From: Rikenellaceae bacterium
GTDB lineage: Bacteria > Bacteroidota > Bacteroidia > Bacteroidales > Rikenellaceae
NCBI GenBank assembly: GCA_020860245.1
Contig: JAJBUQ010000004.1
Coordinates: 34,326 to 98,325, forward strand
Length of the DNA: 64,000 bases
Direction of reading: 5' to 3'
Part shown: positions 18,407-25,663 of the stretch, piece by piece
Layout: the number at the start of each line of letters is the position of its first letter
How positions within the stretch are numbered: position 1 is the stretch's first letter
Notes under the pieces: model-generated
Database searches by the model: none
What the model was told of the DNA's origin: nothing
Seen by the model: the letters and a program-made list of their open reading frames with translations, nothing else
Translations under genes and position numbers: made by a program

Positions 18407-18712
18407 ATGAATGTAAAAGATTTAATCCGCTCCGGGGCAAATGTTAGCGTAACGGTCGGACTCGAAGATCTGCGGGAAATTTTTAAAGAGGTAGCCGGAA
18501 CCCTAAAACCGGTCAGGCAGGAACCGTTGCCGGAGGAGTTTCTATCGAGAAAAGAAGTGCTTGCGATTCTCAAAATAGATTCCTCCACTCTATGGAATTG
18601 GGAACGGACAGGCTATATCAAATCTTATCCATTCGGAGGACGGAAACGATACAAGCAGGCAGATGTTGAATCTATCCGCACAGGTAAAAAAGGAGTAAAT
18701 AATGGGAAGTAA
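18407..18712 (+). CDS. Excisionase-like helix-turn-helix protein
   Basis: The product has 101 residues. The C-terminal half is a MerR/excisionase-type winged helix (EEFLSRKEVLAILKIDSSTLWNWERTGYI, then a basic wing FGGRKRYKQADV). The N-terminal 40 residues form a helix. Proteins of this kind are standard cargo of Bacteroidales integrative elements, where they assist excision or regulate transfer genes. The stop overlaps the start of the primase remnant by 11 bp, as in intact elements where the two genes form one unit. Confidence 0.8.
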   Translation: MNVKDLIRSGANVSVTVGLEDLREIFKEVAGTLKPVRQEPLPEEFLSRKEVLAILKIDSSTLWNWERTGYIKSYPFGGRKRYKQADVESIRTGKKGVNNGK

Positions 18713-19105
18713 TATAGTGTATATAAAACGCATATCCATCCGGTCTTACCTCGCACAGCGTGGAATCAATCCCACCACCGAAAAGCCCGGCTACGGAATG
18801 TATCTATCTCCGCTATGGGAAGATACCCATGCGAACTTTAAGGTGGACTATAACCGCAACCTTTGGAACGACTTCGGAACCGGCGAGGGCGGCAGTATTA
18901 TCGACTTAGTAGCCCGGATGGAAAATTGCTCCATAGCCGAAGCGATCCGTAAGCTGGCGTACGAATCCGGGAACACGGAAACCATTTTACCGAACGAACA
19001 AAAGCCGACGGCGCCTAAAATATCCCGTATCGAAATATTATCGGTCGGCGAGCTGGAGCATCTGGCGCTTGTCGAATATCTACGCGACCGGCAAATCGAC
19101 CTACA
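18702..19105 (+). pseudogene. Truncated CHC2/Toprim-type primase of a mobile element
   Basis: The reading frame starts like the mobile-element primases of Bacteroides (IKRISIRSYLAQRGINPT, GYGMYLSPLWEDTHANF, NRNLWNDFGTGEGGSIIDLV, CSIAEAIRKL). The zinc-binding Cys residues of true DnaG are already replaced. The match runs through SVGELEHLALVEYLRDRQIDL and then breaks off near 19100. The Toprim domain expected over the next 150 or so residues is missing. The frame then runs into the DNA of a recombinase gene read out of phase, ending at 19166. It is a scar of a deletion inside an older element. Confidence 0.75.
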
Positions 19106-19269
19106 CCGCCCGGCACAGTTTCGCAACCGTCCTAAAACGAAGCGGAGCCAACATAGCGTACATTAGTGAAAGTCTTGGGCATAATAACTTACAGACCACC
19201 GAAATGTATCTTTCGTCGTTTGAAAAAGAAGAACGGCAAAAGAATGCAAAATTACTATTGCCGAAATGA
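19098..19269 (+). pseudogene. C-terminal fragment of a second tyrosine recombinase
   Basis: The fragment encodes the last 55 or so residues of a Bacteroidales tyrosine recombinase: TYTARHSFATVLKRSGANIAY, then SESLGHNNLQTTEMYL with the His and the catalytic Tyr, and a tail FEKEERQKNAKLL. It is in a different frame from the primase remnant. It starts abruptly at the junction near 19098, with no N-terminal or core-binding domain. It is unrelated to the intact recombinase at the left end and must come from another element that was here before. Confidence 0.75.
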
Positions 19270-19293
19270 TAAATCTTCGTCAGGTAAAATCTG

Positions 19294-19301
19294 TATATTT
19301 G
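19294..19301 (+). promoter_or_regulatory. -7 element (TATATTTG) of the methyltransferase gene
   Basis: It matches TAnnTTTG, 22 bp before the ATG at 19323, and supports that start over upstream codons in the same frame. Confidence 0.5.
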
Positions 19302-19322
19302 CCAATCAATGATGATCAAAAA

Positions 19323-20186
19323 ATGAGAAAATTTGCAGAAATAATAGAGAAACTAGGCAAGCCTTATTATACAAATGATACTGTTTTATTATATAATATG
19401 GACTGTATGAAAGGTTTGTCAGCTTTAGCTGAGACCGATTTGAAGATAGATTCAACGGTAACAAGTCCACCTTATAATATCGGGAAAGAATATGAGAAAG
19501 TTCTCCCAATTGATACATACATTGATTGGCTCGTAAAGATTAGTGATTATATCTATAATATCACTCAAGAAAATGGTTCTTACATGCTCAATGTAGGGTA
19601 TGTCGAAGTACCTGAAAAGGGCAAAGCGGTACCAATATCCTACTTGTTGTGGGATAGGCTCCGATTTTATTTTAATCAAGAAATAATATGGAACTATGGT
19701 GCAGGGGTCTCGTCCAAGAAATACCTTTCGCCTAGAAACGAAAAGGTTTTATGGTATGTAAAAGACAGAAACAACTATACTTTTAATCTAGATGATATTC
19801 GAGATCCTGACGTAAAATATCCCAACCAAAAGAAAAACGGCAAACTCCGATGTAATTCTTTGGGTAAGAATCCTTCTGATGTATGGCAAATTGCAAAAGT
19901 GACTTCGGGAGCAAATAGATCCTCAATAGAACGCACTCCGCATCCTGCTCAGTTTCCTGTAGATCTTATAACTCGTATTATATTGGGCTTTACCAATGAA
20001 AATGAATTGATACTCGACCCCTTTATGGGTTCAGGCACGACAGCTGAAACGTGCCTAAACCACAATAGAAGGTGTTTAGGTTTTGAAATAAATGAGAAAT
20101 ATTGTGAAATTACGGCGAACCGCCTCGAGAAGAATATAAGAGATACTAAACTTGTGTCTTCAACTCAAACTCTTTTTCCACTCTAG
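19323..20186 (+). CDS. Type II DNA methyltransferase, beta-class (probable m4C)
   Basis: The product has 287 residues from the ATG at 19323. The frame is open 19 codons further upstream but the promoter element lies inside that part. The catalytic motif IV TSPPYNIG comes first and the SAM-binding motif I DPFMGSGTTAETC comes near the C-terminus. This is the beta order. SPPY is most frequent in N4-cytosine methyltransferases, and the ScaI methylase is of that kind as I recall. It would protect host DNA against the endonuclease encoded convergently: the two genes overlap tail to tail by 41 bp. Target recognition is probably in the middle region. Confidence 0.88.
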   Translation: MRKFAEIIEKLGKPYYTNDTVLLYNMDCMKGLSALAETDLKIDSTVTSPPYNIGKEYEKVLPIDTYIDWLVKISDYIYNITQENGSYMLNVGYVEVPEKGKAVPISYLLWDRLRFYFNQEIIWNYGAGVSSKKYLSPRNEKVLWYVKDRNNYTFNLDDIRDPDVKYPNQKKNGKLRCNSLGKNPSDVWQIAKVTSGANRSSIERTPHPAQFPVDLITRIILGFTNENELILDPFMGSGTTAETCLNHNRRCLGFEINEKYCEITANRLEKNIRDTKLVSSTQTLFPL

Positions 20187-20775
20187 GGTATATTTGCTTC
20201 AATTTATATTTATATGCTAAGGGAGATAAGCGAGCTTGTTGCCCCGTAGCAGATTTTTGTGCTATCCAATCTGAATGCTCCAAATAACCGAATCTTATAA
20301 GTAAGATTTTGGGCATCCTCGGTTTGACGTCTTCAAATTTTTCAAAATTGACTGTAATATAATAACCGTCTTTTGACTTTAAAACATTTCCCTCTTGGGG
20401 TTGAGCATAACTTCTGTTGGCAAAAATTTGGGACGGATGTGATGATCCTTTAATTTCGATTGACATGGAGCAATTTTTTAAACAGTGGATATCTTTTTCT
20501 GTTTTTAAAGTGCCGACTTTATATTCTTCTGGATGATTTTGGCTTAAATACAAAGGTATAAGTTCATGTAACAGAAAACTCATTATTTGAGGAGAAGGGT
20601 AAATATCTTTTCCAATATAGAAAGAACCTATTTTAGAGTTGAATATATCATCCCATGATTTTAAAATGGTCTCCACAATTTCCTCAGTAGAAATAACATG
20701 TTTTGATATTAATTCATCTGTTATTTTTCCCCATTCAGAAGCATCCTTGTCCTTGTAAGAAGATTCTATTGCCAT
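20146..20775 (-). CDS. ScaI-like type II restriction endonuclease
   Basis: The product has 209 residues from ATG 20775; GTG two codons earlier is an alternative. It looks like the ScaI restriction endonuclease family: KITDELISKHVIS, SWDDIFNSKIG...IG.DIYPSPQIMSFLLHELIPL, and SIEIKGSSHPSQIFANRSYAQ. Near residue 107 the E-x-K of a PD-(D/E)xK nuclease is visible, with a plausible upstream Asp 12 residues before it. ScaI cuts AGTACT; whether this enzyme shares that target is inference. It forms a two-gene unit with the controller protein (11 bp between them from the chosen starts) and faces the methyltransferase. The family call rests on remembered motifs. Confidence 0.7.
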   Translation of the reverse strand: MAIESSYKDKDASEWGKITDELISKHVISTEEIVETILKSWDDIFNSKIGSFYIGKDIYPSPQIMSFLLHELIPLYLSQNHPEEYKVGTLKTEKDIHCLKNCSMSIEIKGSSHPSQIFANRSYAQPQEGNVLKSKDGYYITVNFEKFEDVKPRMPKILLIRFGYLEHSDWIAQKSATGQQARLSPLAYKYKLKQIYPRVEKEFELKTQV

Positions 20776-20786
20776 ATTCACATTAT

Positions 20787-21011
20787 TTAATTAAGATTGT
20801 CAAAAAAATCTTTCAAGTTTATCCCGTAATAATCACACAAATCCGACAGTGTGCTTATAGTAATGTTATACCGCCCCATTTCCATACGAGCTATGTGAAT
20901 ATCGGTATCAATATACACCTCATCCTGAGATAGTCCTTTTGTGAGTCTGAGTTCCCGAAGCCTTTTACCAACCGCCTTGACTAGTTCTTCGTTACGTCTT
21001 CTTTTTGCCAT
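20787..21011 (-). CDS. Restriction-modification controller (C) protein, XRE-type HTH
   Basis: The product is a 74-residue single-domain protein. The helix-turn-helix is GKRLRELRLTKGLSQDEVYIDTDIHIARMEMGRYNITISTLSDL, typical of lambda-repressor-like C proteins. Its place directly in front of the endonuclease gene on the same strand is the classical C-R order, in which C first accumulates and then activates the endonuclease, delaying cutting until the genome is methylated. A perfect palindrome 14 bp upstream (21025-21040) is a candidate C-box. The ATG at 21011 is preferred over one two codons earlier. Confidence 0.8.
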   Translation of the reverse strand: MAKRRRNEELVKAVGKRLRELRLTKGLSQDEVYIDTDIHIARMEMGRYNITISTLSDLCDYYGINLKDFFDNLN

Positions 21012-21024
21012 GTACAAAACTTCA

Positions 21025-21040
21025 AAATACTGACGTATTT
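21025..21040 (-). promoter_or_regulatory. Candidate C-box operator
   Basis: AAATAC-TGAC-GTATTT is a perfect 6+6 palindrome just upstream of the controller gene, where C proteins bind to control their own operon. Confidence 0.5.
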
Positions 21041-21053
21041 ATCGGGGATGTAC

Positions 21054-21084
21054 TTGTAATATTTTGAATTAATACCTACATTTG
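21054..21084 (+). promoter_or_regulatory. Promoter of the structured leader and SLOG gene
   Basis: TTG (21054-21056), 20 bp and TACATTTG (21077-21084) fit the consensus. Expected start is near 21091. A second weaker element, TATCTTTG, is at 21119-21126. Confidence 0.6.
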
Positions 21085-21169
21085 CGGAATAGTATCAATC
21101 ACATCCTTGAACTTATGTTATCTTTGCATAGACATACGGATTCGACATAACTGTTTGTGTTGAAAATAT

Positions 21170-21375
21170 AAAGGGTAAACGACCTTTATGCCTCTCTGTA
21201 AACTTCGGACTATCGAAAGATAGGTTTATGAATGGTGTAAATGTTGTTGAAACCCAAGGGTATGCCCTGACCATACGGTCGGAGCTACTCTGGGCGCAGG
21301 ACAACATACCATTCAGAGGCTCCGAAGGCCGACAGAGAGGGTGTTACTCCTGCGTTCCTTATTTTCCGGCAGGGG
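21170..21375 (+). ncRNA. Structured leader RNA with a predicted pseudoknot, class unknown
   Basis: Many exact pairings can be drawn by eye. An 8-bp long-range stem closes the core (21191-21198 with 21333-21340). A helix 21198-21203/21224-21229 leads to a GAAA tetraloop hairpin (21210-21214/21219-21223). Two small hairpins follow, AGGG-tatg-CCCT (21257-21268) and GACC-atac-GGTC (21269-21280). A 10-bp interrupted hairpin comes next (21281-21285 and 21288-21292 with 21314-21318 and 21319-21323). Its loop pairs back with 21231-21236 and 21241-21247 (6 + 7 bp), forming a pseudoknot. Hairpins 21170-21187 and 21347-21375 flank the core. It lies between a consensus promoter and the SLOG gene. I cannot match it to a named RNA class. 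Confidence 0.65.
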
Positions 21376-21416
21376 CAGTGAAAATTCCCAAATTCACTTA
21401 TTTCACCCCTTATAAT

Positions 21417-21971
21417 ATGAAATTTAATAGCATAGACTCGTCAAAAACTGTCGCATTTTCCGGCTACCGCCCCGATAAACTCTTAAAGTCCGATCCCGAT
21501 AATGACTTGCTTCACCATCAATTAGAATCACGTTTATTGGAAACCATCCGCAACCTCGCCAGGGAAGGCTATAAAACTTACTTAACCGGTATGGCCGCCG
21601 GATTCGATTTAATGGCCGCCAGTGCGGTTCTCAAACTGAAAAAAAAGTTCACTACCATTAAGTTGGTTTGTATGATACCCTTTCCGGAACAGGCCGTCAA
21701 TTTTCCACAATATTGGAAATCCGAGTATGCAAGGGTGCTGGTCGAAGCATACAGCAAAATCGAAGTTTCAGGTTATTACCATCGCGGAGCATTCCATAAA
21801 CGAAATGATTTTCTATTGGATAACAGTTCGGTTTTGGTTTGCTATTATGACGGACAAACAGGCGGTACGCAATACACCGTTCAACGAGCAAGGTTAAGAG
21901 GATTAAAAGTTTATAATCTGTGTGAAACGGATAGAGTTAAACATCCGTATGCTTATCCGCCCTACCGATAA
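21417..21971 (+). CDS. SLOG-family protein (DUF1273/YpsA-like)
   Basis: The product has 184 residues from ATG 21417. The frame is open 63 codons further upstream, but that part coincides with the structured leader and has no family match, so the shorter form is preferred. Motifs of the DUF1273 branch of the SLOG (Rossmann-like, nucleotide-binding) superfamily are present: TVAFSGYRPDKL near the start, then YLTGMAAGFDLMAA, CMIPFPEQA, and a closing CYYDGQTGGTQYTV. SLOG proteins bind nucleotides or nucleotide-derived signals and are frequent in conflict systems and mobile elements. Its role here is unknown. Confidence 0.85.
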   Translation: MKFNSIDSSKTVAFSGYRPDKLLKSDPDNDLLHHQLESRLLETIRNLAREGYKTYLTGMAAGFDLMAASAVLKLKKKFTTIKLVCMIPFPEQAVNFPQYWKSEYARVLVEAYSKIEVSGYYHRGAFHKRNDFLLDNSSVLVCYYDGQTGGTQYTVQRARLRGLKVYNLCETDRVKHPYAYPPYR

Positions 21972-22267
21972 TGGAATGATAGAATAATGGAGGAGGTTCA
22001 GCAAGAAAAGCAAAATCCAATATAACCAATCTGTTTGCAGAGAGGATAACGGAAGAGTCATAAATCCCGGCAGCACTTGCAATTCCTTATGGACTGTTCT
22101 TGCTTTAATATATGTAGTAAAAAAGGTACCGGCCGCGTCGCATTCACGGAGAAGGGCAGTCAAATTAAGTAGAATGAGATTTGAGTCCGGGACGGAAAAC
22201 CTCAGTTTCTTGCTGACTCCTTTATTTAAATTCTGGTAGTAACTTGTTGTGCTGTGTAAAATTTCCT
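21972..22267. other. Intergenic region with no recognised gene
   Basis: About 300 bp lie between the SLOG gene and the 3' end of the Argonaute gene. Only short frames with no recognisable product are seen, and no clear terminator. Confidence 0.5.
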
Positions 22268-23323
22268 TTAAATAAAGTATCTGAAGTCATAAGCATTGGA
22301 ACCTAATTCTTCTAATTGTTTTCCCATTACGGATAGTCTTTTAGAAAAATCTATTGTTACGGGTAAGGTCTTGTATAGTTCTGCTCCATTCCAATTCATT
22401 TTAGTAAATTTTAGAATGTCAGCTGCAACAGTTTCTATCGGGTCTTTTCCCATAAATCTTCTTACTAATAAAGGGACCGGAATTCCTCGTTTCCCCTGAT
22501 AGTAGGTTTTTGAAAACTCTGGGGATTGAACTACACCGTGAGTCCATAAAAGAAAACTGTATTCATCTAGTTGAATAATAGTTCCTCTTTCAATTGGGAA
22601 ACCGTCAAATTCATGTTTGCCAGTTTGGGGATTTTTCTTCAATTTTAATGCTCTCCATTCACAGTATTGTTGAATTTGCAATAACTCAATATCATCTATT
22701 CCTGTAAGAGCATTATTGATTCCCTCTATTTCTTCTCTGGTAAAATGCGTAGTCTTATGAATGATGATCTTATTTAGGCCAATGGCTGGATCTATTCGGT
22801 TATAGGTATTTCTAATATTACTTACCAATCTAAAAGCATCCTCTTTGCTCATAAAAGGATTTTTATTGTAGTATACGGGTTTTTCAATTGGCTGTAATAA
22901 GAATTTTAACCCATTCCCATTTCCATCAAAAATTTGACTGCTGCCCAAAACTACCTTATTTTTTGCATTCTGTTTAATTGCATAACCTAAGCCGACAAAT
23001 GCAGTTCCTTGATATTTCGATTCAATTTTCCAGGGTGTACCATTAGATTTTACATATATGCCCAAAGAAAGCCACCAAAGTCCTTTAGCAGTATTATAAT
23101 TGTTTATAGATTTATCTTCGATGAACTGAACTTTTAGGTTTTTCTTTACACAATATATTTTCAAAGAATCATGTAAATCAAAGTACATTTCAAGCGATTT
23201 ATTTTCTCTAAACAACTTCCATTTCTCTGGGATATATATTATAACACAGTCCAACTCATTGAATCTCTCTGCCAGTTTATTAATCCTATTTTTAATCAAT
23301 TTATAAAATTGAATAGCCTCCAA
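22268..23323 (-). CDS. Short prokaryotic Argonaute, MID-PIWI part (frameshifted from the SIR2-APAZ frame)
   Basis: The frame gives 351 residues from TTG 23323, but it is open without a stop back to about 23478, overlapping the end of the SIR2-APAZ gene. No ATG, GTG or TTG occurs in that added stretch. The MID domain is seen in CVIIYIPEKWKLFR...YFDLHDSLKIYCVKKNLKVQF. The PIWI part has GLWWLSLGIYVKSNGTPWKIE, FVGLGYAIK, a catalytically degenerate core, RGTIIQLDEYSFLLWTHGVV, ILKFTKMNWNGAELY and the C-terminal YDFRYFI. As in other short Argonautes the DEDX tetrad is not visible, so it should bind guide and target without cutting. It is too short to include its usual N-terminal 100 or so residues, which are found in the -1-related frame at the end of the upstream gene. 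Confidence 0.85.
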   Translation of the reverse strand: MEAIQFYKLIKNRINKLAERFNELDCVIIYIPEKWKLFRENKSLEMYFDLHDSLKIYCVKKNLKVQFIEDKSINNYNTAKGLWWLSLGIYVKSNGTPWKIESKYQGTAFVGLGYAIKQNAKNKVVLGSSQIFDGNGNGLKFLLQPIEKPVYYNKNPFMSKEDAFRLVSNIRNTYNRIDPAIGLNKIIIHKTTHFTREEIEGINNALTGIDDIELLQIQQYCEWRALKLKKNPQTGKHEFDGFPIERGTIIQLDEYSFLLWTHGVVQSPEFSKTYYQGKRGIPVPLLVRRFMGKDPIETVAADILKFTKMNWNGAELYKTLPVTIDFSKRLSVMGKQLEELGSNAYDFRYFI

Positions 23324-23427
23324 ATTATTAGTTTCACTATCAGATATAAGAAGTACATTTTGACTACGGGCTGAATCCGGTATTATAAGTTGTTTATTGT
23401 AAATCTTATCAAAACCGGGATAATCTT

Positions 23428-23478
23428 TTAGGTAATCCTTTTCTTGGGTTGGGATGATGTGGCTAACAGTTTATTCAA
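23428..23478 (-). other. Frameshift window joining the SIR2-APAZ and Argonaute frames
   Basis: Both frames are open only here. At the AAGAAAAGG tract (about 23434-23442, minus strand) adding one A would give ...QPKKKDYLKDYPGFDK..., a continuous protein of about 1,050 residues. Confidence 0.65.
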
Positions 23479-25380
23479 ATGAGATCTTAGTTTTTCAAAA
23501 CCAGTAGCAGGAGAAATAATCCCTAACTTTATCTTACCTCCATTATTGCCTATACTATTATAGCTATTTTCAAGTGTTCCCATCATCTTTAATCCATTAA
23601 TAGGATGAATAGATCTTTTTGTAGAATCTTGATGATGAAAATAGATGAGAGGCTCTTGCAGTTTATTATAATCCTCAAAGCAGTGAATATTATTCTGAAC
23701 AGAAGAGGCTGTGGAATAATAGGAAGATAATCTTATTTCAAAATTGCCTAACTTAAATATGATAGTATTATTGCCATTCTTTAAAAATTTGTGCCAGAAT
23801 TTAAGCTTATCTCCATATGCACTATTATACCTGTTTGAATAGATTGCATTGGAAATTAACTGTACCTGCTCTTTAGTTGCGTCTGTGCCATTTGAGTTTT
23901 CAATATGGACACAAGGGCATATTATGAAAAATAAATCTTTATTGATAAGCTCTACCTTAAACTCAAAAGCCTCATATACAGAAATTCCATTAGGTAGAGA
24001 GAACATTGAGTTCCATTTCTGAATAGCGGCTATTTCTGATTGAGGTATAGGGTACCTTTTAGAGTACATTTTCTTTACACTTCTTCCTCTCTTAAATAAC
24101 GATAAATCATATTGATTAATCAGTGATTTTTCAATAAAATCATAAAGTAACCCCAATAAGAAAGACTCTTTTTGATAAAACAATCTCTCTGGAATGTCTT
24201 GTATTTCAATTGAATTTGAGGATAATTTCCCAAAAATGTCTTTGATGGTACCTTCTTCTCCTAATAAATATGGGTTGCCTTTCGACAATGCCCCTACAAC
24301 ATTTTTGTTATCTATTAATTCTCTTAATTCATTCCAATTTGACAGACTAGTTTTTGAAATAAAAAAACTATTTGGGAAAGAGTCTGCTTTTATTGCATTT
24401 AACAGTATAGGGGATTTTATTGATGATTGTATTGTTTTAAAAGGTGCTTTTTGCTCAAATTTAACTTTTGCCAAAGAATCTATATTCTCATTTTTAACCT
24501 CAGATATAGAGTATAATTCATGAAGAAAATAGTCAAAACTGTCAATGTATAAAAAGCCTGACCTTTGGTTTTTATTATTGGATTGCTCTATTAAAGATAC
24601 CAATTCTGATGATGGAACTTGTCCCTTAGGCAGACACCGTATTAATCCCCGTGGAAATGGATTATCTCCATTGATAATTTCCCTTAAAGACTTTAATACT
24701 GATTTATCATACCCTGAATAGCCAACTATAATCAATCCTTTCTGCTGGCAATTTGATACAAATTGTTTGTGCAGACTATCCTCTAACTTTTGTAATTCAG
24801 AATCTGTATTTTGTAAATTATCATACCTAAAATCTCCGTGAAGTTTTACTACCTTAGGAATATCTTTTCTAAAGCCAGATACGGAATTTGAATCTTTAGT
24901 TGAGATAACAGAACAGCTCAATCCATCGGTTGAATTTATAACCTTCTCTACTAAGTCATCAAAATTAGTTGTCCAAATTGTATGGATTTTTTTGTCTTGT
25001 ATTAAAGCGGATATACATAAATGGCCGATAGATGGTTTTCTATCTTTGATGATGCTTGTTAAAAAATCTTCCCTAATCTGTGGGTCAGGATAACACAATT
25101 CAAAATAGTAGGAATATAGGTTTTCAATTTTATTTTCCTCATTAGCATCAAAGAAACTCTGAATCAATTTTTGATTCGATTCCACTTTTAAGTCTTTTAT
25201 CTTTTTACCATCTATCTTTCCATCAGCATTTAAAATTTCCCGTTTGAAATACCATATTAGTTCTCCACCAGAAGGAATACCAGCTGAAATAGATGCTCCA
25301 GAACCTAAAAATAAATCAAAGGAGTTTTGAGGGATTACCTTAAAACTTCGTAGAAAAACATTTTTATCTATAGTAGTCAT
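23428..25380 (-). CDS. SIR2-APAZ protein, with the N-terminal segment of a short Argonaute
   Basis: The product has 650 residues from ATG 25380; the TTG at 25404 lies inside the promoter. The N-terminal 280 residues are a SIR2 domain: FLGSGASISAG (residues 24-34), WTTNFDDLVE with the catalytic Asn near 139, KLHGDF with the catalytic His at 181, and IIVGYSGYD. This fits an NADase. The next 300 or so residues fit an APAZ domain, the partner of short Argonautes. The last 75 (EPLIYFHHQDSTKRSIHPINGLKM...GFEKLRSHLNKLL) resemble the start of a short Argonaute. The frame stops at 23428 while the Argonaute continues in another frame. In known systems, guide-directed recognition of invading DNA switches on NAD+ loss and cell death. 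Confidence 0.85.
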   Translation of the reverse strand: MTTIDKNVFLRSFKVIPQNSFDLFLGSGASISAGIPSGGELIWYFKREILNADGKIDGKKIKDLKVESNQKLIQSFFDANEENKIENLYSYYFELCYPDPQIREDFLTSIIKDRKPSIGHLCISALIQDKKIHTIWTTNFDDLVEKVINSTDGLSCSVISTKDSNSVSGFRKDIPKVVKLHGDFRYDNLQNTDSELQKLEDSLHKQFVSNCQQKGLIIVGYSGYDKSVLKSLREIINGDNPFPRGLIRCLPKGQVPSSELVSLIEQSNNKNQRSGFLYIDSFDYFLHELYSISEVKNENIDSLAKVKFEQKAPFKTIQSSIKSPILLNAIKADSFPNSFFISKTSLSNWNELRELIDNKNVVGALSKGNPYLLGEEGTIKDIFGKLSSNSIEIQDIPERLFYQKESFLLGLLYDFIEKSLINQYDLSLFKRGRSVKKMYSKRYPIPQSEIAAIQKWNSMFSLPNGISVYEAFEFKVELINKDLFFIICPCVHIENSNGTDATKEQVQLISNAIYSNRYNSAYGDKLKFWHKFLKNGNNTIIFKLGNFEIRLSSYYSTASSVQNNIHCFEDYNKLQEPLIYFHHQDSTKRSIHPINGLKMMGTLENSYNSIGNNGGKIKLGIISPATGFEKLRSHLNKLLATSSQPKKRIT

Positions 25381-25401
25381 TCTAACCTTTTTAGCATAAG
25401 G

Positions 25402-25432
25402 CAAAGATACGAAATGTTAGGTATAATGACAA
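25402..25432 (-). promoter_or_regulatory. Promoter of the SIR2-APAZ/Argonaute locus
   Basis: On the minus strand TTG (25432-25430), 20 bp and TATCTTTG (25409-25402) fit the consensus. Expected start is near 25395, 15 nt before the ATG. Confidence 0.75.
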
Positions 25433-25576
25433 TAAATATCTGATTATGCAATAAATGCAAATGACTTTAGATCGGAATATGTTATCCTGGGGACTCGCAC
25501 TGTTGTTATAACGTTCTCGACCCATATAATTTCTGGAAACGCCGCATTATTTAATATTTTTTATGGAAAATTATAC

Positions 25577-25596
25577 TTGCGGTCGCGGTGCGGTCG
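25577..25596. repeat. Right paired TGCGGTCG repeat, candidate recombinase arm site
   Basis: Copies lie at 25578-25585 and 25589-25596. The 20-bp block is identical and in the same orientation as 14792-14811. Confidence 0.75.
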
Positions 25597-25608
25597 TGAT
25601 AGAAATAA

Positions 25609-25640
25609 AAAATGGCTTTCAGATATCTGAAAGCCATTTT
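25609..25640 (-). terminator. Terminator after tRNA-Leu, supplied by the element
   Basis: It is a perfect 16+16 palindrome with T-rich ends, just past the tRNA 3' end and inside the element boundary. It replaces the displaced terminator at 14606-14642. Confidence 0.85.
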
Positions 25641-25644
25641 TACT

Positions 25645-25663
25645 GTGCCCAGGACGAGACTCG
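25645..25663. repeat. attR core repeat inside tRNA-Leu
   Basis: This is the second copy of the 19-bp att repeat. It supplies the T-arm and acceptor 3' strand of the tRNA, so the tRNA stays intact after insertion. Confidence 0.88.

Larger units (their letters stand above)
14653..25663. mobile_element. Integrative element of about 11 kb at tRNA-Leu(GAG), carrying defence genes
   Basis: The left end has a 19-bp copy of the tRNA-Leu 3' end (14653-14671). The right end has the matching copy inside the intact tRNA gene (25645-25663), with one mismatch. The distance between copies is 10,992 bp. Just inside each end lies the same 20-bp sequence (14792-14811 and 25577-25596). A tyrosine recombinase reads inward from the left end. 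Contents are a RhuM-Fic gene, a BRO-N remnant, an excisionase-like HTH, a truncated primase joined to a truncated second recombinase, a restriction-modification set, a SLOG gene and a SIR2-APAZ/Argonaute locus. I see no relaxase or conjugation genes, so if still mobile it must rely on a helper. Confidence 0.88.

Noticed and set aside
21228..21416. A 63-residue N-terminal extension of the SLOG protein
   Set aside because: It coincides with the helices of the leader RNA and has no domain; the ATG at 21417 starts right before the family motif. Conservation data could still change this.
21903..22163. An 86-codon minus-strand frame between the SLOG and Argonaute genes
   Set aside because: It overlaps the SLOG gene end, has no domain and no promoter.
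23434..23442. Canonical slippery site at the SIR2-APAZ/Argonaute junction
   Set aside because: AAGAAAAGG lacks a proper heptamer in the needed phase; simple indel or slippage in the A run is more likely. Kept only as a possibility.
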